Shown here: in pieces, positions 7,576 to 15,542 of the stretch | Layout of the letters: each line of letters opens with the position of its first letter | Position numbering within the stretch: the stretch's first letter is position 1 | DNA from: Spirochaetia bacterium | GTDB lineage: Bacteria; Spirochaetota; Spirochaetia; PWKH01 | Direction: 5' to 3' | Length of the DNA: 19,967 bases | Assembly: GCA_007128345.1 (NCBI GenBank) | Contig: SKXS01000140.1 | Location: 1-19,967, forward strand | The notes under the pieces: generated by a model | What the model was told of the DNA's origin: nothing | What the model saw: the letters and a program-made list of their open reading frames with translations, nothing else | The model's database searches: none | Position numbers and translations under genes: made by a program

Positions 7576-8453
7576 AGAGTGACGGCATCATCCTGCTGAA
7601 CAAACGTCCAGGATGCACATCGTTTCAGGAAATTCAGTTCCTCAGGAAGCATCTGCAGCTGCCTAAGGTAGGGCATGCAGGAACTCTTGACAAGTTTGCT
7701 GAAGGACTTCTTATTGTGCTCTCAGGTTCCTACACCAAATGCAGCCAGATATTTCTATCACTGGACAAAACATACGAAGCGGTCTTCCGGTTTGGGGAGG
7801 AGACTGACACCCTGGACCCCGAAGGGGAAACAGTTATGCAGGCTAGGCTTCCCGCACAGGAGGAAGCCGCATCGGTGCTTCCCTCTTTTACCGGAAAGAT
7901 CATGCAGGCACCGCCTGCCTACTCCGCAGTGCATGTAGACGGACGCAGGGCTTACCAGGCTGCCCGGAAAGGGCAGAGTCCCATCATGCAGAAACGGGAA
8001 GTGACCGTCCATGCGCTTACCCTCAACTCGTGGGATCCTCCTTTCGGGAAATTTACCGTCAGCTGCTCGAAAGGCACCTATATCCGTTCCCTTGCACGAG
8101 ATATCGGGAGAGCGGCAGGAAGCTGCGCACATGTGATCTCCCTGAAACGCACCTCCATCGGTCCGTTTTCCCTTGAAGATGCCGTAGATGCGCAATCCGC
8201 TTCAACGGACGATGTGTCCGGCGGGTCTGAACGCTTCTCCCGGATACCCGTGGTGCAGACCGCCGTGCTCCATGACAGGCATATATCCCAGGTGCTCAAT
8301 GGACGCATTCCAGATCAGGGATGGATTTCTGAATTAGGGAATGAACCGGTTGTGGTGCTTTTTGACAGCAATAACCGATTGTTGGGACTCTACGATTATG
8401 ACGGCAGCATTTTGAAAACCCGGTATGTGAACTCCCAGGAGGCAAACCGGTGA
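7572..8453 (+). CDS. truB: tRNA pseudouridine(55) synthase TruB
   Basis: TruB converts U55 in the T-loop of most tRNAs to pseudouridine. The 293-aa protein begins with the family motif GIILLNKRPGCTSFQ. The catalytic Asp lies in GHAGTLDKFAEGLL (Asp40), equivalent to GHTGALDPLATGML of E. coli TruB; the LDKFAEG variant is unusual compared with LDPxATG. Other motifs are KTYEAVFRFGEETDTLDPEG, QAPPAYSAVHVDGRRAYQAAR and the SKGTYIRSLARDIG block. The tail (about 210-293) is less conserved and resembles the variable C-terminal domain. It overlaps rbfA by 4 nt upstream and ribF by 4 nt downstream (GTGA). Confidence 0.96.
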   Translation: MKSDGIILLNKRPGCTSFQEIQFLRKHLQLPKVGHAGTLDKFAEGLLIVLSGSYTKCSQIFLSLDKTYEAVFRFGEETDTLDPEGETVMQARLPAQEEAASVLPSFTGKIMQAPPAYSAVHVDGRRAYQAARKGQSPIMQKREVTVHALTLNSWDPPFGKFTVSCSKGTYIRSLARDIGRAAGSCAHVISLKRTSIGPFSLEDAVDAQSASTDDVSGGSERFSRIPVVQTAVLHDRHISQVLNGRIPDQGWISELGNEPVVVLFDSNNRLLGLYDYDGSILKTRYVNSQEANR

Positions 8454-9232
8454 AGCTCATTACGTTTGACGAATTCTCCCAGGAACTTCCGCTTGCGGAC
8501 ACACGATCCGCCGTGACCGTCGGGGTGTTTGACGGAGTGCATCAGGGCCACCAGCTGCTTATCGACAGCATTGTATCCCGGGAGCACGCAGCTTCGGTGC
8601 TCATTACCTTCAAGCAGAACCCCAAGGCTATGCTGCACCATGAACAGTTTCTGGGTCACATTACGACTTTTCCACAGAAGTTACGGATTCTCAGCGAGTA
8701 CTGCATTGACTACCTGGTGATCATTGACTTTACTGAAGCATTCAGCATGCTTACAGGGATGGAGTTCTTCACCATGGTTGCCGCATCATGCAGCTTGGAG
8801 TACCTGGTCATCGGCGAGAACTTCCACTGCGGTTCACAAGGTAAGTTTTCTTCCCGCAACACCAGGGATTTCTTCACACCGTCCCAAATACACGTAGATA
8901 TTATTCCTTCATTATTGTATGATGGAATCCATACCGTGAGCAGCACTGCTGTCCGCAAGGCTGTCACGATGGGAGATTTTTCCCTAGCAGGAAAACTCAT
9001 GGGCCGTCCGTTCGCCCTCGACTTGGCCGAACTTCCTTTTAGTCGCAGCGATGGTATGGTCCGTATAGATATAGAGGATATCACCCAGCCCCTGCCGCCA
9101 CCGGGGGAATACAGGGTAGTTTCCGTTCCCCAGGGAACGGAGCGCCGCAGTGCTGTGAGCATCGCGGTAACCGGCCGGGATGTATGTGTACCGGACGGCA
9201 GTGAAAAAACAGAACTCGTATTTGAAAGCTAA
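8450..9232 (+). CDS. ribF: RibF-type FAD synthetase (FMN adenylyltransferase); kinase domain not recognisable
   Basis: RibF normally phosphorylates riboflavin to FMN and adenylates FMN to FAD. The N-terminal nucleotidyltransferase domain is clear: VGVFDGVHQGH (residues 24-34), LEYLVIGENFHCGSQGK, and VSSTAVRKAV..GDFSLAGKLMGRPF. After that point the protein has only about 78 residues, against roughly 125 in a complete riboflavin-kinase domain. I cannot find the GfPTAN ATP/Mg-binding signature or the C-terminal helix. A short beta-rich remnant (PPPGEYRVVSV) may be a relic. Total length is 260 aa, whereas bifunctional RibF is about 310. The likely activity is therefore FAD synthesis alone, which is inference. 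The start is GTG at 8450, supported by AGGAGG (8437-8442) 7 nt upstream and by GTGA overlap with truB. Confidence 0.88.
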   Translation: MKLITFDEFSQELPLADTRSAVTVGVFDGVHQGHQLLIDSIVSREHAASVLITFKQNPKAMLHHEQFLGHITTFPQKLRILSEYCIDYLVIIDFTEAFSMLTGMEFFTMVAASCSLEYLVIGENFHCGSQGKFSSRNTRDFFTPSQIHVDIIPSLLYDGIHTVSSTAVRKAVTMGDFSLAGKLMGRPFALDLAELPFSRSDGMVRIDIEDITQPLPPPGEYRVVSVPQGTERRSAVSIAVTGRDVCVPDGSEKTELVFES

Positions 9233-9246
9233 GGAGAACAGCACAT

Positions 9247-9516
9247 ATGAGCTTGTCAAAAGAAAGGAAACAGGAAATTATCGAACAATTTGGCGGAAGC
9301 ACCAAGAATACAGGTGCTACCGAGGTGCAGATAGCGCTGCTCACTGAACGGATCAGGGAGCTCACTGAACACTTCAAGACACACAAGAAAGACCACGCCA
9401 GCAGGAGAGGCCTGCTGAAGCTGGTAGGACAGAGGAGACGTCTCCTCCGATACCTGAGAGACATTGACCTGGACAAGTACCGGTCAATTCTCCAGGAACT
9501 CAACTTACGTAAATAA
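9247..9516 (+). CDS. rpsO: 30S ribosomal protein S15
   Basis: S15 is a primary 16S rRNA-binding protein of the platform and contacts the large subunit. The 89-aa length is exactly typical. Motifs are SLSKERKQEIIEQF, TGATEVQIALLTERI, LTEHFKTHKKDHASRRGLL and LVGQRRRLLRYL. The ATG follows AAGGAG (9231-9236), which overlaps the ribF stop codon. pnp begins 14 nt downstream. In E. coli the rpsO-pnp junction carries a terminator and an RNase III processing hairpin; this short junction has room for neither. Confidence 0.98.
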   Translation: MSLSKERKQEIIEQFGGSTKNTGATEVQIALLTERIRELTEHFKTHKKDHASRRGLLKLVGQRRRLLRYLRDIDLDKYRSILQELNLRK

Positions 9517-9530
9517 CAAAAGGAAAGAAC

Positions 9531-11624
9531 ATGATTCATACAGAACGAATACGCATTGGAAGGGAAGAGCTCATACTCCAGACCGGACTTATGGCGAAGC
9601 AGGCCAACGGGGCTGTCTTGGCTACCTACTCTGGGAGTGCCGTGCTGGCAACCGCCTGCTGCGGCAGCAAGCCGGTCGAAGGACTGGACTATGTGCCCCT
9701 CTCAGTTGAATATAACGAAAAGTACTACGCTGCCGGCAAAATACCCGGCGGATTTCTCAAGCGCGAGGGAAGGCCGAAGGATAAGGAGATCCTGGTCTGC
9801 AGGCTCATTGACCGGCCGATCCGGCCGCTTTTTACCAAGGAATTCAAACGTGAAATCCAGGTAATCCCCACGACCCTCTCCACTGACCAGGTGAATCCAC
9901 CGGACATGGTGGCTATGGTTGCCGCCTCGGCAGCACTCACCATATCAGATATACCCTTTGACGGTCCCATAGGGGCTATCCGGGTGGGATATATTGATGA
10001 TGAGTTCATCATCAATCCTACATTCTCTGAAATTGATGTGAGTTCGCTGGACATCATAGTTGCCGGCACCGAGACGGGAATCACCATGGTCGAGGGCGGC
10101 TGCAAGGAAGTATCTGAGGAGCTGCTGATCAAAGCTATTGCGGTTGCTGAACCGGTCATACGTGAGATATGCCTGGCCCAGAAGCGCATGGCTGAAGCGG
10201 TCGGCAAGCAGAAGCTTCCCATCGCTTCATCGTTGAAGGAATTCCCCCATACAGAGGCTGTACGGAAATTTGCCTTCTCAAAGCTGGAAACTGCATGTTT
10301 TGTAAAGGGCAAGATGGAGCGGTCCAAGGCCATAGACATGGTTGCCCAGGAGACAGTTGAACACCTTGGCGAGGAGCTTGCCGAAGAGGATGTTTCCGGG
10401 GTGTATAAGCTGCTTGAGGAGATGGAGAAGGAGATTGTACGCGCATCAATCCTTGAGAAGAGCGTCCGCACCGACGGACGTGCTCCGGATGCAATCAGAG
10501 ATATTTCCTGCGAGATCGGCATACTGTCCAGGACACACGGCAGTGCTCTGTTCACCAGAGGTGAGACTCAGAGCCTTGGCGTCACCACCCTCGGGACGGT
10601 GTACGACGAACAGATGAAGGATGATATTGACGGTGAGAAAAGCTTCGAACGCTTTATGCTCCACTATAATTTCCCTCCCTTCTCAGTAGGGGAGACCGGC
10701 AGGCTCTTTACCGGCCGACGGGAGATCGGACATGGTCACCTGGCCTATCGTGCCCTGCAGCCGGTTCTTCCCGGCAAGGAGGCATTTCCCTATACCATCA
10801 GAGTGGTGTCCGAGGTGCTGGAATCCAACGGTTCATCGTCCATGGCGACGGTGTGCAGCGGGTCGCTCTCCCTGCTTGCCGCAGGGGTAAAACTCAGAAA
10901 GCCGGTAGCCGGCATAGCCATGGGACTCATATCAGAAGGGGAAAAGCAGGTAGTCCTCAGCGACATCCTGGGAGAGGAAGATCACCTGGGAGATATGGAC
11001 TTTAAGGTTGCCGGGACCAGTGACGGAATCACCGCTTTCCAGATGGACATCAAGATTGCAGGGGTAAGCAGTGAGCTTATGGGCAAGGCCCTCAGCCAGG
11101 CAAAAGATGGCAGGCTTCACATACTCAATGAGATGTCCAAGGTCATTGAACAGCCCAGTGATGAGATTTCCGTATATGCTCCCCGGATCATTCAGCTGAA
11201 AGTTGAGGAAGAGAAGATCGGAGCGGTCATCGGACCGGGAGGCAAGAACATCAAAGGCATTTCCGAGCGGACCGGTGCAAACATCAACATAGACAACGAC
11301 GGTACCGTGACGATATACGGGAAGGACACTGCCAAGGCTGAAGAGGCAAGGAAGCTTATCCTCTCCATCGTGGAAGAGCCGGAACCCGGCAGGATATACG
11401 AGGGAACAGTAAAGCGGATCACCGACTTCGGCGCATTCATCGAAATCCTTCCCGGCAAGGAAGGGCTCTGCCACATATCGAAGCTGTCAAGCAAGCGTGT
11501 GAAGTCAGTTGATGAAGTGCTCACGATGAACCAGCAGATACCGGTGAAGCTGCTGGAAGTGGACCGCATGGGAAGACTGAACCTGAGCTACATAGACGCG
11601 CTGCGGGACCTAGAGAAGAAGTAG
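9531..11624 (+). CDS. pnp: Polyribonucleotide nucleotidyltransferase (PNPase)
   Basis: PNPase is a trimeric phosphorolytic 3'-5' exoribonuclease that degrades and tails mRNA. The 697-aa protein has two RNase PH-like cores flanking a helical linker. The first core contains PGGFLKREGRPKDKEIL and RLIDRPIRPLF. The catalytic second core contains SDGITAFQMDIKIAG (Asp498, Asp506, Lys508). A KH domain with GPGG (568-571) and a C-terminal S1 domain (YEGTVKRITDFGAFIEILPGKEGLCHISKL) follow. The start ATG has AAGGAAAG at 6 nt. The stop lies 9 nt before dut. The E. coli mode of autoregulation through RNase III cleavage of the rpsO-pnp leader is unlikely here because the leader hairpin is absent. Confidence 0.98.
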   Translation: MIHTERIRIGREELILQTGLMAKQANGAVLATYSGSAVLATACCGSKPVEGLDYVPLSVEYNEKYYAAGKIPGGFLKREGRPKDKEILVCRLIDRPIRPLFTKEFKREIQVIPTTLSTDQVNPPDMVAMVAASAALTISDIPFDGPIGAIRVGYIDDEFIINPTFSEIDVSSLDIIVAGTETGITMVEGGCKEVSEELLIKAIAVAEPVIREICLAQKRMAEAVGKQKLPIASSLKEFPHTEAVRKFAFSKLETACFVKGKMERSKAIDMVAQETVEHLGEELAEEDVSGVYKLLEEMEKEIVRASILEKSVRTDGRAPDAIRDISCEIGILSRTHGSALFTRGETQSLGVTTLGTVYDEQMKDDIDGEKSFERFMLHYNFPPFSVGETGRLFTGRREIGHGHLAYRALQPVLPGKEAFPYTIRVVSEVLESNGSSSMATVCSGSLSLLAAGVKLRKPVAGIAMGLISEGEKQVVLSDILGEEDHLGDMDFKVAGTSDGITAFQMDIKIAGVSSELMGKALSQAKDGRLHILNEMSKVIEQPSDEISVYAPRIIQLKVEEEKIGAVIGPGGKNIKGISERTGANINIDNDGTVTIYGKDTAKAEEARKLILSIVEEPEPGRIYEGTVKRITDFGAFIEILPGKEGLCHISKLSSKRVKSVDEVLTMNQQIPVKLLEVDRMGRLNLSYIDALRDLEKK

Positions 11625-11633
11625 GGGTTACCC

Positions 11634-12074
11634 GTGTTGGAACTGCCGGTGAAAATCAGCCTGGCGGAAGGTGCATCACCGCCGTACTATGCAAGCGAGC
11701 ATGCGGCTGGTGCTGACTTGTACGCACATCTTGATTCACCCGCAAAACTCAATTCGCATGAACGCCGGCTCATACCGACCGGCGTGTTCATGGAACTTCC
11801 GCCCGGCTACGAGGCGCAGATACGGCCTCGGTCGGGACTGGCATATCAGCACGGTATAACCGTGCTGAATGCGCCAGGCACCATAGACGCTGACTACCGT
11901 GGGGAGGTGATGGTGCTGGTCATCAATACCGGAGACCGTCCCTATGTGATCAAACCCGGGGAGCGGATCGCCCAGATGGTGATCCAATCCGCGTTGAGGG
12001 CGCGTTTCGCTGTTGAACCCAGCATCTCAGAGACTCCCAGGGGGTCCGGAGGGTTCGGTTCAACCGGCACGTAA
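11634..12074 (+). CDS. dut: Deoxyuridine 5'-triphosphate nucleotidohydrolase (dUTPase)
   Basis: dUTPase hydrolyses dUTP to dUMP and pyrophosphate, keeping uracil out of DNA and supplying thymidylate synthesis. All five motifs of the trimeric family are present in order: AAGADLYA (about residues 24-31), RPRSGLA, GTIDADYRGEVMV with the catalytic Asp, GERIAQMV, and the C-terminal P-loop-like RGSGGFGSTG. The length of 146 aa is normal. The start is taken as GTG at 11634, with AGGGG (11623-11627) 6 nt upstream; TTG at 11637 would shorten it by one codon. The stop overlaps the lptF start by one base (TAATG), so the two are probably translationally coupled. Confidence 0.97.
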   Translation: MLELPVKISLAEGASPPYYASEHAAGADLYAHLDSPAKLNSHERRLIPTGVFMELPPGYEAQIRPRSGLAYQHGITVLNAPGTIDADYRGEVMVLVINTGDRPYVIKPGERIAQMVIQSALRARFAVEPSISETPRGSGGFGSTGT

Positions 12075-13303
12075 TGGGTAAGCGAAGCTACTATACCATC
12101 CAGAGGTACGTACTATCTGAATTCCTTGCAAGCTTCATGACCGCATTCCTCTTTTTCTTCTTCATCTTCTTCATAAACCAGCTGCTCGTACTCGCAAAGA
12201 ACATCCTCATAAGCATCATCTCACCCATGGATGTACTGAAGATCATTGTCTACTCCATTCCCATTATTCTCTCATTCACGTTCCCTTTTGCAACTCTCTC
12301 CGGTGCTGCCATGTCCCTGGGAACCCTCTCATCGAATCGCGAGATCATTGCCCTGCGTTCAAGCGGTATCCCGAACCGGCGGATTATACTCCCGATCATC
12401 ATATGCGGAATTCTCTTCTCGGGTATCTCATTTATAATAAACGACGTCTTTCTGCCCCTGGGAACTATTGAGTACCGCAGGCTCTACCGAGACCTCCTGT
12501 ACACCGTTCCCTCTCTGGAGATCAGGCCGTACAGCAGCACCATGCTTGATGACCGAATCATCGTCACTAGGGACGTAAGCGAACAGGTCATTGAGCAGAT
12601 GGTCATCATAGACACCAGCCAGCCTCTGGAAAACCGTTCAATTATCCACGCGGATTCAGGATCACTGTCAGGGGATCTGGGAACGCTGCTTACCTTGTCG
12701 TTTGACGATGTGACGGGCATTCAGGGAAGGGATAAGACTTCGTTCCAGCACTATAATGCATCGTCCATGGAGATGTACATCTCACTGGGCTCACTCTCCT
12801 ATGCCATACTCAGCGTAACTCCCGCAGAGATGAGCTTTCTTGACGTCTATCACGAGGTACGCTCCAAGGAAGCTGACCTCGCAGTTCAGAAGCAGCGCGA
12901 TACGGCACGCATGAGCGATATCAGGGAGAAGCTTGCAGGTGAGGTTTCTGAAGGGGAGCGCGTATCACTGCAGAGGGAGCTTGATTCCCTGAGCGGCAAG
13001 CGGTATGTCTCAAGGAGCCTGGTCTTCTATCAGCTGGAGCTTTGGAAGAAGCTTGCCCTCCCGCTGGGATGCTTTTTTCTTCTCTTTCTTGCGTTCCCCA
13101 TTGTCTCCATGCCCCTGCAGCACGGGAAGGTCATCGGGTTCGGAGTAGGGATCATCCTTTCAACCGTATACTGGTTTCTCCTTTTCATTGGGCAGACCTT
13201 AGGGGTGCGCACCGAAATCCCTCCTTTTATGCTCATGTTCGGACCCAACCTGCTGTATGCAGCGCTGGGCATCACCCTCTTTGTATTCTTTGCCAGGAGG
13301 TAG
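12074..13303 (+). CDS. lptF: LptF/LptG (YjgP/YjgQ) family permease, first copy, with charged helical insertion
   Basis: This is one half of the LptB2FG-type transporter that extracts lipopolysaccharide (or, in LPS-poor spirochaetes, perhaps another lipid) from the inner membrane. The 409-aa protein has three N-terminal membrane segments (about 15-42, 52-83, 103-122), a periplasmic beta-rich domain, and three C-terminal segments (about 322-346, 354-377, 384-407). The cytoplasmic loop after TM2 (LSSNREIIALRSSGI) fits the family coupling region. Residues about 258-312 are a highly charged, probably coiled-coil stretch inserted before TM4, which makes the protein longer than its neighbour. It pairs with lptG 3 nt downstream. 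No lptA, lptB or lptC is in the window. The F/G naming follows gene order only. Confidence 0.9.
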   Translation: MGKRSYYTIQRYVLSEFLASFMTAFLFFFFIFFINQLLVLAKNILISIISPMDVLKIIVYSIPIILSFTFPFATLSGAAMSLGTLSSNREIIALRSSGIPNRRIILPIIICGILFSGISFIINDVFLPLGTIEYRRLYRDLLYTVPSLEIRPYSSTMLDDRIIVTRDVSEQVIEQMVIIDTSQPLENRSIIHADSGSLSGDLGTLLTLSFDDVTGIQGRDKTSFQHYNASSMEMYISLGSLSYAILSVTPAEMSFLDVYHEVRSKEADLAVQKQRDTARMSDIREKLAGEVSEGERVSLQRELDSLSGKRYVSRSLVFYQLELWKKLALPLGCFFLLFLAFPIVSMPLQHGKVIGFGVGIILSTVYWFLLFIGQTLGVRTEIPPFMLMFGPNLLYAALGITLFVFFARR

Positions 13304-13306
13304 GCT

Positions 13307-14389
13307 GTGAAGCTCATAGACCGCTACTTCCTGGGACAGATCATCCCTTTGTTTCTCATTACCCTCCTGTCACTGAGCTTCGTGCTGTCCCTAGTAGAGA
13401 TGTTCAGCCATATCTATCTGATTGTAGACCGGCAGCTTCCCGTCTCGGAGATGGTCCTCATGTTTGTCCTCTACCTTCCTCAGGCCTTCGGGTACGCTCT
13501 GCCGGTATCCCTGCTGTTCTCTGTGTGCTTCGTCATGGCCAGGCTCTACACACGCAATGAGCTCATTGCCGTGCTCAACTCCGGGATATCATTCACACGA
13601 TTCACCCGTTCGCTCATAGTTATTGGGCTGCTCACCAGTGTGGCTGCCCTTGCCCTGCAGGAGCAGGTCACTATACCGGCAAACAACAGGAGAAGCGACA
13701 TGATCAACCTCCTTTCCGGTAGGGCGGTTACGCTGGACAACAGGAACATTGCTCTCTGGGACAGGACATACACCACGCTCTACTATGTTGACCGCTACCA
13801 GCACCTTCAGCGCAGGCTCCAGGATGCGTCGGTCGTCATTTTTTCCGATGGAATCCCCGTGCAGCGCATCGATGCCCGTGAAGGTCGCTACGATGAGGCA
13901 GCAGGCCTCTGGCTGTTCAGTGACGTGCAGATCTATGATACCCATGCCGGGGGAGCAGTCACCATGCGCAGTGAGCATGCATACAGTGATCCGAGAATCA
14001 GTGAACCGCCGGCAAGCTTTACCCGGCAGCATAACACCGTCGACTCCATGCAGCTCTCAGAAGCGCTGGATTATCTTGAACGGATGAGCTACATAAACCC
14101 CCAGATTTACCGTGAGGCAAAGACCGACCTCTATGAACGACTGGTCTTTGCGTTCACTCCCCTTATCGTGGCGATCCTTTCCGCCTCAGTAGGGTCACGC
14201 ATGAAGAAAAATATCCTTCTGATGACCATATTCTTCAGTCTGGGCATATCGGTTGTGTACTACATCGCGGAATTTATCCTCCTCATATTCGCCAGGCAGG
14301 GATATATCCCGCCTATTTGGGGCAGTTTGCTTCCGTTTCTCATCTTTTTTGGCATTGCCGTATTCATGTACCGGCATGCACGTACCTGA
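13307..14389 (+). CDS. lptG: LptF/LptG (YjgP/YjgQ) family permease, second copy
   Basis: This is the partner permease of the preceding gene, expected to form the heterodimeric membrane core of an LptB2FG-like lipid extractor. The 360-aa protein shows the same plan: TM1 about 11-32, TM2 about 48-75, TM3 about 100-118, a soluble periplasmic domain (about 120-270), then TM4 about 278-296, TM5 about 302-326 and TM6 about 335-355. The family loop RNELIAVLNSGISFTRF follows TM2. It lacks the charged insertion of the first copy. The start is GTG at 13307, with a perfect AGGAGG (13295-13300) 6 nt upstream overlapping the end of lptF. The opening MKLIDRYFLGQ is typical for the family. F/G assignment is by order. 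Confidence 0.9.
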   Translation: MKLIDRYFLGQIIPLFLITLLSLSFVLSLVEMFSHIYLIVDRQLPVSEMVLMFVLYLPQAFGYALPVSLLFSVCFVMARLYTRNELIAVLNSGISFTRFTRSLIVIGLLTSVAALALQEQVTIPANNRRSDMINLLSGRAVTLDNRNIALWDRTYTTLYYVDRYQHLQRRLQDASVVIFSDGIPVQRIDAREGRYDEAAGLWLFSDVQIYDTHAGGAVTMRSEHAYSDPRISEPPASFTRQHNTVDSMQLSEALDYLERMSYINPQIYREAKTDLYERLVFAFTPLIVAILSASVGSRMKKNILLMTIFFSLGISVVYYIAEFILLIFARQGYIPPIWGSLLPFLIFFGIAVFMYRHART

Positions 14390-14402
14390 CAGGGAGGCAT
14401 CA

Positions 14403-15542
14403 ATGGCGCAGAAACAACGCATCTTCACCGTTCACCAGACTATTTCCGGCTCGCTAGCACGCAGGGGGACCCTGGAACTGCCCCATGGACCGGTGGAAAC
14501 CCCTGCATTCATGCCTGTGGGAACAAACGCAACAGTCAAAGCCCTCTACCACCGGACTGTAAGCGATATGGGCTACCGCCTTATCCTGGGAAACACCTAC
14601 CACCTCTATTTAAGGCCGGGAATTGAGGTTATAAAATCCTTCGGAGGCCTCCATCGCTTCAGTTCATGGGATGGGAACATCCTGACCGACAGCGGAGGTT
14701 TCCAGGTATTCTCGCTCTCACGCCTGCGGAAGGTCACCGAAGCTGGAGTGAGTTTCCAGTCCCACATCGACGGTTCCAGGCATTTCCTCACACCGGAAGC
14801 AGTGGTTGATCTCCAGTGCGTCTTTGGAAGCGACATCATGATGTGCCTTGACGTCTGCACACCCTACGGATATACCTACCGGAAGGCATCTGAGGCACTG
14901 CGTATAACCACCGACTGGGCAAAACGGTCCAAGGAGCAGTGGAAAACATATGAAGGGGAGTCCAACGGCCTGCTTTTCGGTATCGTCCAGGGGAACTTCT
15001 ACAAGGACCTGAGATCCCAGAGCATTGAGGAGATTGGTGAGCTTGATTTTCCGGGAATTGCTCTTGGAGGACTCTCAGTAGGTGAGCCCCGGGAGATATA
15101 CAGCGAGTACCTGGCGTATGCTGCCCGGCAGCTCCCTGAAGAGAAACCGCGCTACGTCATGGGCATTGGAACTCCTGAATATATCTTTGAGGCAGTGTCG
15201 CAGGGGATAGATCTGTTCGACTGCGTCTTTGCCACCAGGACCGCACGAAACGGTGCGCTGTTCACACGACATGGAATGATCCAGATTAAAAAAGCACGAT
15301 GGGAATATGACCAGGGACCGGTAGACGATGCCTGTACCTGCACGGCCTGTACAAGATATTCCCGAGGATATTTGCGGCACCTCTTTAAGTGCGGAGAGAT
15401 CCTCGGAGCTGTACTGGCAAGCGAGCACAACCTGTTATTCCTGCGGAACCTTATGGAAGCCATACATCGGCACATCGAATCCGGAACCTACGAACGCTTC
15501 AAAGGAGCATTCCTTGACGCCTACACACGCGGCGAAGACTGA
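14403..15542 (+). CDS. tgt: Queuine tRNA-ribosyltransferase (tRNA-guanine transglycosylase)
   Basis: Tgt exchanges guanine 34 of GUN-anticodon tRNAs for preQ1 on the way to queuosine. The ATG at 14403 has GGGAGG (14392-14397) at 5 nt and gives a 379-aa protein of normal length, so the 50 codons open upstream are not needed. Motifs: GNTYHLYLRPG, LTDSGGFQVFSL with catalytic Asp96, GIVQGN, LGGLSVGEP, and IDLFDCVFATRTARNG with nucleophile Asp273. The usual PTR after FDCV is ATR (Ala277). The zinc site is Cys311, Cys313, Cys316 and His342 (CXCX2C plus His 26 residues on), exactly as in E. coli. The 3' end overlaps murJ by 29 nt. No other queuosine genes are visible nearby. Confidence 0.97.
   Translation: MAQKQRIFTVHQTISGSLARRGTLELPHGPVETPAFMPVGTNATVKALYHRTVSDMGYRLILGNTYHLYLRPGIEVIKSFGGLHRFSSWDGNILTDSGGFQVFSLSRLRKVTEAGVSFQSHIDGSRHFLTPEAVVDLQCVFGSDIMMCLDVCTPYGYTYRKASEALRITTDWAKRSKEQWKTYEGESNGLLFGIVQGNFYKDLRSQSIEEIGELDFPGIALGGLSVGEPREIYSEYLAYAARQLPEEKPRYVMGIGTPEYIFEAVSQGIDLFDCVFATRTARNGALFTRHGMIQIKKARWEYDQGPVDDACTCTACTRYSRGYLRHLFKCGEILGAVLASEHNLLFLRNLMEAIHRHIESGTYERFKGAFLDAYTRGED
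15501..15507 (+). promoter_or_regulatory. Ribosome binding site that decides a TTG start for murJ
   Basis: AAAGGAG lies inside the end of tgt, 6 nt before an in-frame TTG at 15514. No ATG in the murJ frame near this point has a comparable site. The resulting start puts the conserved N-terminal MurJ arginines where they are expected. Confidence 0.7.

Noticed and set aside
14253..14402. In-frame upstream ATG adding 50 residues to Tgt
   Set aside because: The extension lies inside lptG, lacks a ribosome binding site and has no Tgt similarity; the ATG at 14403 has GGGAGG at good spacing.
15328..15513. Upstream ATG extending MurJ by 62 residues
   Set aside because: The extension overlaps the zinc-site coding part of tgt and is not hydrophobic or MurJ-like; TTG at 15514 with AAAGGAG fits better.
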